Below, piece after piece: positions 26,191 to 35,603 of a stretch of DNA of 64,000 nt (position 1 is its first letter; each line of letters begins with the position of its first letter). The position numbers and the translations under genes were made by a program. The notes beneath the pieces were generated by a model. It worked only from the letters and a program-made list of their open reading frames with translations, was not told where the DNA came from and did not search any database. Source of the DNA: Bog-793 sp963823945 (lineage in GTDB: Bacteria > Actinomycetota > Acidimicrobiia > Acidimicrobiales > Bog-793); NCBI GenBank assembly GCA_963823945.1, contig CAWGNK010000014.1, forward strand, positions 186,001 through 250,000, given 5' to 3'.

Positions 26191-26412
26191 GGCACCATCT
26201 TGCTACCGTCGCGGGCCGGCCCAAGACGCCGCGCGGCGATCGGCCAGGTTCCCGGTCGTACCGAACTGGGGCACAAAGCGTCTGTCGCCACGCCAAGGGG
26301 GCTCGGCTGGGACGGACCCGTCCTTTGGATCGCCAGCTGCCTGGGCGTCGTGGGGTCGTTGCGGGACGCGGCAATCCGCGGCGAGGATCGTGTGGAGCGC
26401 GAGGAGAAGCCC

Positions 26413-27882
26413 GTGAGAACAGACTCAATCGAGCCGCACGGTCAGGGAGGTCGGCGCCGGTACCTTCCGCGGCCGGCGGCACGCAGGGTCGTCCTGGGTG
26501 CCGCGCTCTTGGTCACCGTCTCGTCCGTCGGATTCTCCTCCTCACCGCCGGGATCGGCGAGCCCGCGAACCGACCTCGCCCGTGGGAAGCCGGGTGCGTC
26601 GCTTGCCTCGCTCCAGTGGGCGCTGCCGGTCTCGCCGGTGGGACGTCAGCTCGGCTGGCTCGTCGGCGCGGCCAGCCGCCCGCCGATCCCCGCCTCGGAG
26701 ATCCGCGCCCACTTTGACGCCACCTTCCTCGGGCAGGTCTCGCCGCAGGCGCTCAATCGCGTCCTTGCGGGTCTCCAGGTGGTCGGGGAGTGGCGCATTG
26801 TGACGCTCGATGCCGGCACCTCGCCTGGCGGCCTGGCGGCCAACGTCGTTGAGGGATCGACCCGCGTCGGCGTCGAGATCAGCGTCGACGGCCAGGGCCT
26901 GATCTCGGGGCTTTTCCTGCAGCCCGCCACCGCTCTGCCCTCCCCTCCGAAGTCGTGGAAGCAACTGGACGCCGAGCTGTCGGCGCTCGCGCCCGACGTC
27001 GGTCTCGAGGCGGCCACCGTGTCGGCGAGTGGGAGGTGCACGCCGGTCCACGCGCTCTTCGGGTCGACCGCGCGGCCGCTCGGGTCGATGTTCAAGCTCT
27101 TCGTGCTCGGCGCCGTCGCCCGTGCCGTTCGGGCCGGGACCCTGTCATGGGGTGAGACGGTGGCGCTCGACAGGAAACTCATGAGCTTGCCGAGCGGGGT
27201 ACTGCAGGTGGACCCGCCCGGTACGAAGTACTCGGTCGCGCAGTATGCCCAGGTGATGATCTCGAGCAGCGACAACACCGCCGCCGACCGCCTGGCGGCA
27301 CTCGTCGGTCGCGACGCGGTCGAGGCCCAGGTCCGCCGGTGGTCGCGACACGCGGCCCTCGACACGCCATTCCTGCGCACCCGGGAACTGTTCGTCCTCA
27401 AGTACGCGGACTATCCCCGCTACGCCGACGCCTATCTCGCCCTGCCGGCAAAGGCGCGGGCCGGCTACCTCGAGCGGGTCGTCGACGGGATCCCGCTTTC
27501 GGCGGTCGGCGCCAGCCCGGCGGACCTCGCCACGCCGCGCAAGATCGACGAGATCGAGTGGTTCGCTTCGCCCGCTGACCTGTGCCACGCCTTTGCCGGG
27601 CTGTTCGGCCAGGCGGGCGGCTCCCCGTCCTCACCGGTCTCGGCTGCGATGTCCCTCAACGACGGGGGACTCGGCCTCGGCCGCGCGACCTGGCCGCTGG
27701 TCTGGTTCAAGGGCGGGTCCGAACAGGGCGTACTCACGCTCGGCTATCTCGCCCGCAACCGCTCCGGCAGGGTGGTCGTGGTCGTCGCGCTGCTGTCGAA
27801 CCCGCACCAGTCGCTCGACGAGTCGGCCGTCGCGCCGCGGCTGTTGTCGATCGTGCGCGGGGCGTTCCAGATGGCGGGCTGA
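26413..27882 (+). CDS. Secreted beta-lactamase-fold serine hydrolase
   Basis: 489 residues with a basic N-terminus and signal segment (RRVVLGAALLVTVSSVGFSS). The C-terminal two thirds show penicillin-recognising motifs in order: SxxK in RPLGSMFKLFVLG, SDN in ISSSDNTAADRLAALVG, and KGG in WFKGGSEQGVLTLG (a KTG variant). The N-terminal part (RAHFDATFLGQVSPQALNRV) resembles the lead domain of ORF12-like serine hydrolases. It could be a beta-lactamase or a cell-wall/ester hydrolase. GTG 26413 was chosen for GAGGAG 6 nt upstream; a long upstream in-frame extension lacks support. Confidence 0.8.
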   Translation: MRTDSIEPHGQGGRRRYLPRPAARRVVLGAALLVTVSSVGFSSSPPGSASPRTDLARGKPGASLASLQWALPVSPVGRQLGWLVGAASRPPIPASEIRAHFDATFLGQVSPQALNRVLAGLQVVGEWRIVTLDAGTSPGGLAANVVEGSTRVGVEISVDGQGLISGLFLQPATALPSPPKSWKQLDAELSALAPDVGLEAATVSASGRCTPVHALFGSTARPLGSMFKLFVLGAVARAVRAGTLSWGETVALDRKLMSLPSGVLQVDPPGTKYSVAQYAQVMISSSDNTAADRLAALVGRDAVEAQVRRWSRHAALDTPFLRTRELFVLKYADYPRYADAYLALPAKARAGYLERVVDGIPLSAVGASPADLATPRKIDEIEWFASPADLCHAFAGLFGQAGGSPSSPVSAAMSLNDGGLGLGRATWPLVWFKGGSEQGVLTLGYLARNRSGRVVVVVALLSNPHQSLDESAVAPRLLSIVRGAFQMAG

Positions 27883-27903
27883 GTCGGCCGGTCGTGGGGA
27901 GTG

Positions 27904-29451
27904 CTACGAGGCGAGCGGGCCGGACTCGGCGAGTGCGAGCACGAGCTGTCCCGCCACGCCCGTGTTCCATGGCCACGCCTCGCCGGCCGCGTCGAGCGCG
28001 GTCTGCAGCGACGTCGCCGCCGTCTCGTCGTCCGCCGGGTCGCCGACTGCGACGTACGCCGTGGCGGCGAAGGGCCAGTAGCCGATCTGCGCGGGCGAGA
28101 CGGTCGCGTTGGTGAGTTCCGGTGCCGTGTCCGTCGGCACGTCCCAGTTCGGCTGGTTGGTGGCGAACTGCGAAAGGACCGTCGCGGCGTGCGAACTCGT
28201 CGTCGCGTCCCAGGCGATCGCCCACATCTGCTCGAAGGCGTCGGGGTAGAGGACGCTCCAGTCGGTCAACGTGTCGGTGCTCGTGTCGGCGCCGGCCCGT
28301 GCCCAGTCGTAGGAGTTGGTTGCGGCGTTCCACAGCGCCTGGATGCCGTCGAAGCAGCTCGTCGCGTCCTGGGTCGCCTCGGCCGCGAGAGAGTTGTCAC
28401 CGGCCGCCCGGGCGAGGTTCTCGGCCCCGACGAGCCCGCCGTACACCTCGGCGTTGTCCATCAGGTACTTGGCGTGGTAGCCCGGCGTCGCCCAGGTGAG
28501 CCCGTCGGGCTGCTGGGTCGACTCGATCGCCTGGACGGCGAGCTTGATCGCGGGGAGCAGCTGGGCGAGCTTGGCTGAGCTGGGCTGCGCCGAGTAGGTG
28601 TCCCACGCCGCGGCGAGGAATGTCCCGGCGTAGGCGTCGGTCGAGTCGAACGACCCGGTCGAGGTCTCGACTCCGTTCTGGTAGTCGTAGTCGGTGACGT
28701 AGCCCGTCGTCGCGTCCATGTGGGCCGCGTACCAGGAGAGCCAGTTCCAAGCGTCGCCGGCGTAGGTCGAGTCGCCGGTCGCGACGGTGGCCTCGGCGAG
28801 GCCGATCGCGCCGTAGTTCGACATGTAGGGCTGGATTACCGCGGACGTCCCGTTGAACGGGTAGTTCGCGAGTGCGCCGTCGGGAAGTTGCGCCGAGGCG
28901 ATCCAGTTGGCGTCGGCCTCGATCGAAGCCAGCGCGGCGCTGGAAGGCGCGCCACCCGCCGACGGCGTCAGGCCCGCCCCGGTCGGCTGCGGCAACGTGG
29001 TCGAGGTGGTCGACGTGGTCGAGGTCGTCGGCGTCGTGGTCGTCACGGGTGTCGTGGTCGGCGTCGTGGTCGGCGGTGGCGTCGTGGTCGGTGTGGTGGT
29101 CGTCACGGGGGAGGTCGTCGACGTGCTCGAGGCGGGGGAGGAGTTCCGGCCGGCGGGCAGACCGTCGGAGGCGTGGTGGGCCTTGGTCAGCTGGTGGTCA
29201 AGATGCACGAAGGCGCGCAGGCCCGACGGGGTGACAGGGACAGAGGAGGCGGCCTCGGTGCCGCCGACGCTCGCGAGCTGGCTCACCGTGATGGCGACGG
29301 CGACGGCGATGCCTCCGCCGATGCCGAGCCGCCGGACCCGGCGACGCGACTGTCGGCGTTCGTCGCTGCGGCGGTCTGACGCGCTCGCGCCAGATGACCA
29401 CTCTAGGTGGCACCACTCTCCGTGTTGTCCGGGGGACGGTCGCTTCCTCAT
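27904..29451 (-). CDS. Secreted protein with Thr/Pro linker and glycosidase-like alpha-barrel domain
   Basis: 515 residues. A basic stretch and one hydrophobic segment (LGIGGGIAVAVAITVSQLAS) form a signal anchor; residues about 105-165 are a Thr/Pro/Ser linker; the C-terminal domain is rich in repeated helical hairpins with Trp/Tyr (SIEADANWIASAQLPDGALA, YMSNYGAIGLAEATVATGDS, WSVLYPDAFEQMWAIAWDA). This looks like an (alpha/alpha)6-barrel, as in glycan hydrolases, but catalytic residues cannot be assigned with confidence. ATG 29451 follows GGAGG. It converges with the serine hydrolase gene. Confidence 0.72.
   Translation of the reverse strand: MRKRPSPGQHGEWCHLEWSSGASASDRRSDERRQSRRRVRRLGIGGGIAVAVAITVSQLASVGGTEAASSVPVTPSGLRAFVHLDHQLTKAHHASDGLPAGRNSSPASSTSTTSPVTTTTPTTTPPPTTTPTTTPVTTTTPTTSTTSTTSTTLPQPTGAGLTPSAGGAPSSAALASIEADANWIASAQLPDGALANYPFNGTSAVIQPYMSNYGAIGLAEATVATGDSTYAGDAWNWLSWYAAHMDATTGYVTDYDYQNGVETSTGSFDSTDAYAGTFLAAAWDTYSAQPSSAKLAQLLPAIKLAVQAIESTQQPDGLTWATPGYHAKYLMDNAEVYGGLVGAENLARAAGDNSLAAEATQDATSCFDGIQALWNAATNSYDWARAGADTSTDTLTDWSVLYPDAFEQMWAIAWDATTSSHAATVLSQFATNQPNWDVPTDTAPELTNATVSPAQIGYWPFAATAYVAVGDPADDETAATSLQTALDAAGEAWPWNTGVAGQLVLALAESGPLAS
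29005..29125 (-). repeat. Low-complexity Thr/Pro linker repeat
   Basis: Imperfect repeats of GTCGTGGTCG-type units encode TTTPTTT-like peptide within the secreted protein. This is a coding linker, probably prone to slippage and O-glycosylation of its product. Confidence 0.6.
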
Positions 29452-29750
29452 GGAAGCATCCTCCACCCAGGGGTGCTAGGGGCCTAGACACGTGTAAGGC
29501 CATTTCAAATGGCATATCAGGCGGCATTCGGTGGTCAAATGGGGTGACATGGTGGCCACGTGGAGTGGTCTGCTAGCGCAAATGAGTCACCGCTCGTGGA
29601 AGAACCGTGACGGTGAGTGGTTGCCCCGTCGGGCGCTGGAGGGCACTGACCAACACAAAGAGTGATCTCTGGCGCCCCCGGTCGGAACGCGCGACGGCGC
29701 GGGCACCGCCGGGAGAGTGGAGCGACGCGGTGGGGAGGCCGCGGGTGGGA

Positions 29751-31103
29751 CTAGTCGACTCCGATGGGGATCGACGTCGTCGTGGTGCTCGTCGTCGTGG
29801 TCGTCGTCGGAAGGTAGCCGTAGGCGTAGACCGGGGCCGTCGTACCGAATTGATGCCAGAGCGCACCCGTCGTCACGGTGACGAGCGTTCCGTAGGTGTC
29901 GAGCGGGTAGACGGTCCGGGCGCTCTGGTACGGCAGTTCGACGCAGCCGTCGCTCTGGGGGTAGCCGTACCCAGCGCGCAGGAAGCCGTGGACGGCGTCG
30001 GACTCGTAGAAATACGAGACCCACGGGACGCCGGGGTCGTCGTACTTCGTGCCGTCCGGGTTCGTGCCTTTCATCGTGACCGAGAGGAAGCGCAGGTAGA
30101 CGGGCCAGGTCCCGAGCGGCGTCGTCGCCTTGTACCCCCCGGTGTTGACCGGCGTCTGGAAGACGATCTGCCCGCCCCGCCACACATAGAGCGTCTCGGG
30201 CAGCGTCTCGGTCGCGATCAGGTAGGTATACGGCCGCGCCGTCACCTCCCGCGCCGCGACGGCGCGGAGGAGCGCGGCCCAGTCCGAGGGCCCGGCGACG
30301 CCATCGACGTAGAGGCCGTGGTCGGATTCGAAGGCCATCAGCGCCCCCTGTGTGACGACGTTCCAGGCCCCGGGGACCCAGAGCGCCGCGAGCTGGGGCG
30401 GAGTGGACGGGAACCGCCACTGGAAGCTTCCCGCCTCGGGCGCGAGGGGGATCTCGTCGGGCTGCGTCGGCTCATCGGCGAGCGCCGACCTCACGCCGGA
30501 GGCCCAACCCGTCGTCGTGACGGGGGAGGGATAGGTGGTCGTGGTGTGGGCCGAGACGCGCCGTCCCGGGGGGGTGAAGACGACGGGAAGGTAGCCGAGC
30601 TCGGCGAGGAGCTGCTGGAGCCTCAGGACCGGCGCGCCCTCGACGGTGAAGCTCGCCGAGACCGAAGAGGCGAGGGTCGCGCCCGACGACGACCGGACCC
30701 CCGTCGTCCCCCCAGGAACGACGACGGTGACCTGTTCCAGCGGGACGAAACTGCCGGCGGGGTGGAAAGCGAGGGTCGCCGGCCCGGGCCGCGACCAGCT
30801 GCCGGCGACATGGGGCGTGATCGTCGGCAGGGGCGTTCCGGGCGCGAGCGGAAGCGAGAAGCGGAGCTCGACGGTCGTGCCGAACGGGACGTTGTTCTCA
30901 CCAGCCGTCGGGGATTCGCGGCGGAGGAGGAGCCCACCAGGCTTCCCGTGTACGCCCGACGGGTTCGTGCTCGACGTTCCACCGTTCGGCTTGGAGACTT
31001 TGGAGTAGGTGTCGACCGAGGTGGCAGCGAAGCCCTCGACCGCCCCGACAACGACGATGACGACGAGTGCCATCCAGACGAACACCCGTCCCGGGCGCGG
31101 CAC
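29751..31103 (-). CDS. L,D-transpeptidase (YkuD) with N-terminal Ig-like domain
   Basis: Forms 3-3 peptidoglycan cross-links or anchors proteins outside the membrane. 450 residues: signal anchor (FVWMALVVIVVVGAVEGF), a Big-type beta domain (NVPFGTTVELRFSLPLAPGT), a peptidoglycan-binding-like region (LRLQQLLAELGYLPV, LMAFESDHGLYVDGVAGPSD), then the catalytic YkuD domain with HGFLRAGYGYPQSDGCVELP (His and Cys). A Thr-rich tail ends the protein. Start GTG 31103 has AGAAGGAG 8 nt upstream; GTG 31148, 6 nt after a TAGACT box, is a leaderless alternative. Confidence 0.87.
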   Translation of the reverse strand: MPRPGRVFVWMALVVIVVVGAVEGFAATSVDTYSKVSKPNGGTSSTNPSGVHGKPGGLLLRRESPTAGENNVPFGTTVELRFSLPLAPGTPLPTITPHVAGSWSRPGPATLAFHPAGSFVPLEQVTVVVPGGTTGVRSSSGATLASSVSASFTVEGAPVLRLQQLLAELGYLPVVFTPPGRRVSAHTTTTYPSPVTTTGWASGVRSALADEPTQPDEIPLAPEAGSFQWRFPSTPPQLAALWVPGAWNVVTQGALMAFESDHGLYVDGVAGPSDWAALLRAVAAREVTARPYTYLIATETLPETLYVWRGGQIVFQTPVNTGGYKATTPLGTWPVYLRFLSVTMKGTNPDGTKYDDPGVPWVSYFYESDAVHGFLRAGYGYPQSDGCVELPYQSARTVYPLDTYGTLVTVTTGALWHQFGTTAPVYAYGYLPTTTTTTSTTTTSIPIGVD

Positions 31104-31218
31104 GGCCTTTTCTCCTTCTGGGCTCTCGGTCCCCACTGCAGTCCTCACCACAGGAGTCTATGGGTGCCACCAGACGCCACGCGCGTCGCAGAGGCGTCCG
31201 CGGACCCGGTCCGCGCCT

Positions 31219-31374
31219 CTACACCGGGGCTGGGCCGCCATGTGACTGCCCCGGCTCGCGGATCCACGCCCAGGCCTCCGCCAGTTTCAGGACGGTGTCG
31301 CTCGTCGCGCCCTGCTCGATCTGGTGGAGCAACCGGTCGCCGATCGCCGCGAGCATCTCCTCGTCCGTCGCCAT
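31219..31374 (-). CDS. Small acidic hypothetical protein
   Basis: 51 residues: MATDEEMLAAIGDRLLHQIE, then QGATSDTVLKLAEAWAWIRE. Mostly helical by appearance. GGAAGGAG lies 10 nt before the ATG, a strong ribosome site for so short a gene, which is why I accept it. Function unknown. Confidence 0.55.
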   Translation of the reverse strand: MATDEEMLAAIGDRLLHQIEQGATSDTVLKLAEAWAWIREPGQSHGGPAPV

Positions 31375-31510
31375 GTCCACCGCTCCTTCCCGGCGGTACT
31401 GCTCCCGCCGAGACCGCGAGGCTAGGCCCCGCCCTCGGCGGGCCGGGGCGGCGCGCCGCGGGCGGCGAGGGGCGGACCGGTTCGGCCGGTCGGCCCTAGA
31501 CTGATCCGCC

Positions 31511-31879
31511 ATGCGCGATCCGAGTGCTCGTTTCAGTCGCTACCTCCAGGTCTGGTGGGTCGAACAGCTGCAGGGAGAGTCGTACCCGTGCGAATGGCGC
31601 CGCGGTCGTGATGCGGCCGCCTTCGCCCACGAGTTCCGCCGGGACGCGCAGTTCGCCGTCGCCCAGGCTGCCTTCCTGCTGCGGCGGCCGGACTCCCGAG
31701 TGGCGCACGAGGTCGTCGAGAAGCTCGAGCCGACACCGGTCGACGCCGACGCGGAGGTGCTCGTCGAGGCGGTCGTGAGTGCCGGGTCTACCGCCCAACG
31801 CGTGCGCACCACGACCGTGTTCGGCGCCATCCTCACGATCGCGGCCCTCGTCGTGCGCAACATCCTGCGCGGCCGCTAG
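31511..31879 (+). CDS. Hypothetical protein with C-terminal TM
   Basis: 122 residues, starting MRDPSARFSRYLQVWWVEQL; a mixed helical body ends in a hydrophobic helix (TTVFGAILTIAALVV) followed by RNILRGR, so it may be tail-anchored. TAGACT lies 8 nt before the ATG and there is no Shine-Dalgarno: leaderless pattern. No family recognised. Confidence 0.65.
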   Translation: MRDPSARFSRYLQVWWVEQLQGESYPCEWRRGRDAAAFAHEFRRDAQFAVAQAAFLLRRPDSRVAHEVVEKLEPTPVDADAEVLVEAVVSAGSTAQRVRTTTVFGAILTIAALVVRNILRGR

Positions 31880-31955
31880 AGACCGCAACAGCGGGAGCCG
31901 GCGCGGCCTCGCGGCGGCCCACTTGGATCGCGACGTTGCTCTCTAGACTGCTCAG

Positions 31956-32597
31956 GTGGCCACGACCAGCGAGCAGTCGACGGGCACCGCTCCCGTGCGG
32001 GACGAGGAGGCGCTCCTCGCCCGGGTCTGGACGCTGCCGAACGCCATCACGATCTCGCGTCTCGGCGTGACCGGCGCCTTCCTCGCGACGCTCTTCCCGC
32101 TGCACGAGCGCGTTGCCGCCTTCGTCCTGCTCGGGCTGATGGGGGTCACCGACTTTCTCGACGGCTATATCGCCCGCCATCGCGACCAGGTCACGACGCT
32201 CGGCAAGATCATCGATCCGGCTGTCGACCGGATCGTGCTCATCACCGCGATCATCTCGATCGTCGTCTTCGGCGCGGTGCCGGTCTGGCTCGCCGCCGTC
32301 GTGGTGGGACGCGAGGTCCTCGTCTCCGCCACGGTCCTTGTCCTCGCGTCCCTCGGTGCCGCGCGCATCGACGTCAACTGGTTCGGCAAGGCGGGCACTT
32401 TCGGCCTGATGTGCGCCTTCCCGTTGTTCGTCCTCGCCCACGGGCCGGGGGGCTGGACCCGTGGCGTCGACATCGCGGCCTGGGCGATCGTCACCCCGGC
32501 GCTCGCCTTCTCCTTCTGGGCGGCGCTGTGCTACGTGCCCCAGGCGCGCCGCGCACTCGCCGCCGGACGGCACGGCGCGGTCGGGTCGCAGATGTGA
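31956..32597 (+). CDS. pgsA: CDP-alcohol phosphatidyltransferase
   Basis: Transfers a phosphatidyl group from CDP-diacylglycerol to an alcohol in the membrane. The 213-residue protein has the full family motif, DFLDGYIARHRDQVTTLGKI then IDPAVDR (D..DG..AR...G...D...D), and about six membrane helices. Whether it makes phosphatidylglycerol phosphate (PgsA) or another phospholipid cannot be told; the symbol is tentative. GTG start with TAGACT 6 nt upstream (leaderless pattern). Confidence 0.82.
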   Translation: MATTSEQSTGTAPVRDEEALLARVWTLPNAITISRLGVTGAFLATLFPLHERVAAFVLLGLMGVTDFLDGYIARHRDQVTTLGKIIDPAVDRIVLITAIISIVVFGAVPVWLAAVVVGREVLVSATVLVLASLGAARIDVNWFGKAGTFGLMCAFPLFVLAHGPGGWTRGVDIAAWAIVTPALAFSFWAALCYVPQARRALAAGRHGAVGSQM

Positions 32598-32640
32598 CGG
32601 GCGTCGGCGGGGGACCGCCCGAGGCGAAAGGGGTTGCGGC

Positions 32641-35133
32641 GTGAAGGCCGTCATCATGGCGGGCGGCGAGGGCACCCGCCTGCGGCCCCTCACGACGAGC
32701 CAGCCCAAGCCGATGCTGCCGATGGCCAACCAGCCGATGGCCGCGCACATCATCGCCCTGCTGAAAAAGCACGGTTTCGACGAGATCATCATCACCGTCT
32801 CGTTCCTCGCCAACACGATCCGCACCTATTTCGGCGACGGATCGGAGTTCGGCGTGCGGATCGACTACGCCACCGAGGAGACGCCGCTCGGGACGGCGGG
32901 TTCGGTGCTGAACGCCCGTGAGCGGCTCGACGAGCGGTTCCTCGTGATCTCGGGCGATTCGCTGACGGACATCGACCTCGGCGAGCTCGTCCGCTTCCAC
33001 GACGCGTCGGGGGCCGTCGTCACGCTCGCGCTGAAGGCGATGGAGAACCCGCTGGATTTCGGGATCGTCATCACCGACGAGCACAGCCGCGTCGAGCGGT
33101 TCCTGGAGAAGCCGACCTGGGGCCAGGTGTTCTCCGACCGGATCAACACCGGCATCTACGTGCTCGACCCGGCCGTCCTCGACCACATCGCCCCGAACCG
33201 CTCGGTCGACTTCTCGGCCGACGTCTTCCCGGAACTGCTCGAGGCCGGCCAGCCCCTCTACGGGTTCACGACCGAGGGCTACTGGGAGGACGTGGGAGCG
33301 CTCGAGGCCTACATGCAGGCGCACGCCGACATCCTCGACGGCAAGGTCGCCGTCGAGATCGACGCCTTCCCGCTGCGGGACGGGGTCTGGGTCGGCGAGG
33401 GCGCCGAGATCGACCCGTCGGCGTTGATCGAGGCGCCGGCGCTGATCGGCGACAACTGCCGCGTCGGGCCGGGCGTCACTGTCGGCGCCTACACGGTTCT
33501 CGGCGCCAACGTGCGCGTCGGCGAAGGGGCCGTCCTCGAGCGCAGCATCGTGCACGACAACTGCTATGTCGGCGCGGGGACGGCGATGCGGGGTTCCGTC
33601 GTCGGGCGTTCATGTGAGCTGCGCCGCGGGGTGAATCTCGGTGTCGGGGCCGTCCTCGGCGACCACTGCCGGGTCGGGCACTTCGCGGTGGTCACGGCGG
33701 GCGTGAAGATCTACCCCCACAAGATCGTCGAGTCGAACGCCACCGTCACGCAATCGATCATCTGGGAAACGCGCGGCGCCCGCGCCCTGTTCGGCCGGCG
33801 CGGGGTCTCGGGTCTCGCCAACGTCGACCTGTCGCCGGAACTCGTGACGAGGGTCGCGCTGGCATTCGCCTCGACACTGCCCCGGGGTGCCATCGTCACG
33901 ACCTCGCGAGACTCCTCGCGTTCGGCGCGGCTACTGAAGCGTGCCGCGATGGTCGGCCTCAACGCGGCGGGTCTGCACGTCGAGGACCTCGAGGCGGCGA
34001 CGCTGCCGCTCACGCGCTTCCACATCCGGTCCGGCCCGAACCAGGGCGGCATCGCCGTCTGCCTGGACCGCGACGACCCCCAGTCCGTCGTGATCCGCTT
34101 CCTCGACGCCAACGGGGTCGACGTCGACGAGGCGACCCAGAAGCGGATCGAGCGGTTGTTCGACCGCGAAGACCTGCGGCGCGTGCTCGCCGAGGAGATC
34201 GGTGACATCGACTTCCCGGCGCGCACGGGCGAGCTGTACACGGCGGCCCTCCTCTCGAGCATCGAGCTCGAGCCGCTGCGCGAGGCGCATTTCAAGCTCG
34301 TGCTCGACTACGCCTACGGCACGGCGAGCCTCGTCATGCCGAAGGTGCTCGCCAAGCTCGGCGCTGACGTGCTCGTCGTCAACCCGCTCGTCTCGACGAT
34401 CGGCATGCTCGGGTTCGACCGCATGGAGAGCGCGACTCGGCTGTCCGAGCTCGTGCGCTCCTCGGGGGCGCAGCTCGGCGCGGTGATCGCCTCGGACGGC
34501 GAGCAGCTGACCCTCGTCGACGACAACGGGCTCGTGCTCTCCGACGGCGACGCGCTCCTCGCGGTCGCCCGGCTCGTCGCCGAGACGACCCCGGGGGCCC
34601 GCATCGCCGTGCCTGTGAGCGCCACCTGGCGCCTCAACGAGGTGCTCGCCGAACTCGGCGCCGAGGTCGTCTGGACCCAGATCGGCATGGCGAACCTGAT
34701 GGACGTGGCACAGGAGAACGGCGCGACGCTGGCGGCAAGTACCGACGGAGGCTTCGCCTTCCCGCAGTTCCTCCCGGCCTACGACGCGGCCGCGACGCTC
34801 GTGCGGATCCTCGCCATGCTCGCCAAGAGCGGCCAGCGCCTCTCACAGCTGCGAGCCGGACTGCCGCCGGTCTGCGTCGCCCACGAGACGGTGTTGACGC
34901 CACTCGACCAGAAAGGCGCCGTGATGCGCGTCTTCCTCGAGCGGGCCCGGGCGAGCGAGATCGTGCTGATCGACGGGGTGAAAGTCATCAGCGCCGCCGG
35001 CTGGACCCTCGTCGTGCCCGACACCGAGGAGCCGTTGACGCACGTCTTCGCCGAGGCGGACGACGAGGTGTCCTCGCTCGCCCGGGCACGGGCCGCGGCC
35101 GACGAGATCCGTCAGTTCCTCGCCGAGAACTGA
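32641..35133 (+). CDS. NDP-sugar nucleotidyltransferase / left-handed beta-helix / phosphomannomutase-like fusion
   Basis: 830 residues in three parts: nucleotidyltransferase (MKAVIMAGGEGTRLRPLTTS, then PKPMLPMANQP), hexapeptide repeats (about 260-375, e.g. IGDNCRVGPGVTVGAYTVLG), and an alpha-phosphohexomutase-like region from about 390. In the last, the catalytic TASHNP-type loop reads VTTSRDSSRSARLL and the metal loop expected as DGDxDR reads ASDGEQLTLVDDNG, so mutase activity is doubtful. Probably makes GDP-mannose (or another NDP-hexose) for cell-wall glycans. GTG start after GAAAGGGG. Confidence 0.82.
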   Translation: MKAVIMAGGEGTRLRPLTTSQPKPMLPMANQPMAAHIIALLKKHGFDEIIITVSFLANTIRTYFGDGSEFGVRIDYATEETPLGTAGSVLNARERLDERFLVISGDSLTDIDLGELVRFHDASGAVVTLALKAMENPLDFGIVITDEHSRVERFLEKPTWGQVFSDRINTGIYVLDPAVLDHIAPNRSVDFSADVFPELLEAGQPLYGFTTEGYWEDVGALEAYMQAHADILDGKVAVEIDAFPLRDGVWVGEGAEIDPSALIEAPALIGDNCRVGPGVTVGAYTVLGANVRVGEGAVLERSIVHDNCYVGAGTAMRGSVVGRSCELRRGVNLGVGAVLGDHCRVGHFAVVTAGVKIYPHKIVESNATVTQSIIWETRGARALFGRRGVSGLANVDLSPELVTRVALAFASTLPRGAIVTTSRDSSRSARLLKRAAMVGLNAAGLHVEDLEAATLPLTRFHIRSGPNQGGIAVCLDRDDPQSVVIRFLDANGVDVDEATQKRIERLFDREDLRRVLAEEIGDIDFPARTGELYTAALLSSIELEPLREAHFKLVLDYAYGTASLVMPKVLAKLGADVLVVNPLVSTIGMLGFDRMESATRLSELVRSSGAQLGAVIASDGEQLTLVDDNGLVLSDGDALLAVARLVAETTPGARIAVPVSATWRLNEVLAELGAEVVWTQIGMANLMDVAQENGATLAASTDGGFAFPQFLPAYDAAATLVRILAMLAKSGQRLSQLRAGLPPVCVAHETVLTPLDQKGAVMRVFLERARASEIVLIDGVKVISAAGWTLVVPDTEEPLTHVFAEADDEVSSLARARAAADEIRQFLAEN

Positions 35134-35161
35134 GGTGTCGCGGTCGCTACGATGACCGTCC

Positions 35162-35542
35162 GTGAACGCGCCTGAGGAACTCCACTACACGCCCGACCAC
35201 GAATGGGTGGGCGACGAGGAGGGCGGGGCGCGGGTCGGGATCACCGACTTCGCGCAGGACGCCCTCGGCGACATCGTCTACGTCCAGCTCCCGACGGTGG
35301 GCACGACGGTCGCCAAGGGCGACACCATCGGCGAGATCGAGTCGACGAAGTCCGTCTCCGAGGTCTACGCGCCCCTCTCCGGCGAGATCGTCGCGGTGAA
35401 CAGCGACCTCGCCGCCGCGCCCCAGCACCTCAATGAGGACCCCTACGGGGAGGGTTGGATCTGCGCGATCGCCGCTTCGGCGCCCCAGGAGCTCGAATCC
35501 CTGCTCAACGCCGAGAAATACCGGGAGTTGACCGCGACCTGA
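35162..35542 (+). CDS. gcvH: Glycine cleavage system H protein
   Basis: Lipoyl carrier shuttling the aminomethyl group between P, T and L proteins. 126 residues: LHYTPDHEWVGDEEGGARVG, ITDFAQDALGDIVYVQLP, lipoylated lysine in GEIESTKSVSEVYAPLSGEI, and the end NEDPYGEGWICAI. GTG start with TACGAT 8 nt upstream, leaderless pattern. It heads the run gcvH-garA-MerR, the mycobacterial order. Confidence 0.95.
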   Translation: MNAPEELHYTPDHEWVGDEEGGARVGITDFAQDALGDIVYVQLPTVGTTVAKGDTIGEIESTKSVSEVYAPLSGEIVAVNSDLAAAPQHLNEDPYGEGWICAIAASAPQELESLLNAEKYRELTAT

Positions 35543-35603
35543 TCACGTCCGCCCCGATTTTCCCCTAAGGCGAAGAGTTGCGCGAGCGGCTACCGTGAGT
35601 GGG

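Noticed and set aside
29005..29125. Short direct repeats resembling a CRISPR or VNTR array
   Set aside because: They are in frame and encode a Thr/Pro linker; no unique spacers of constant length.
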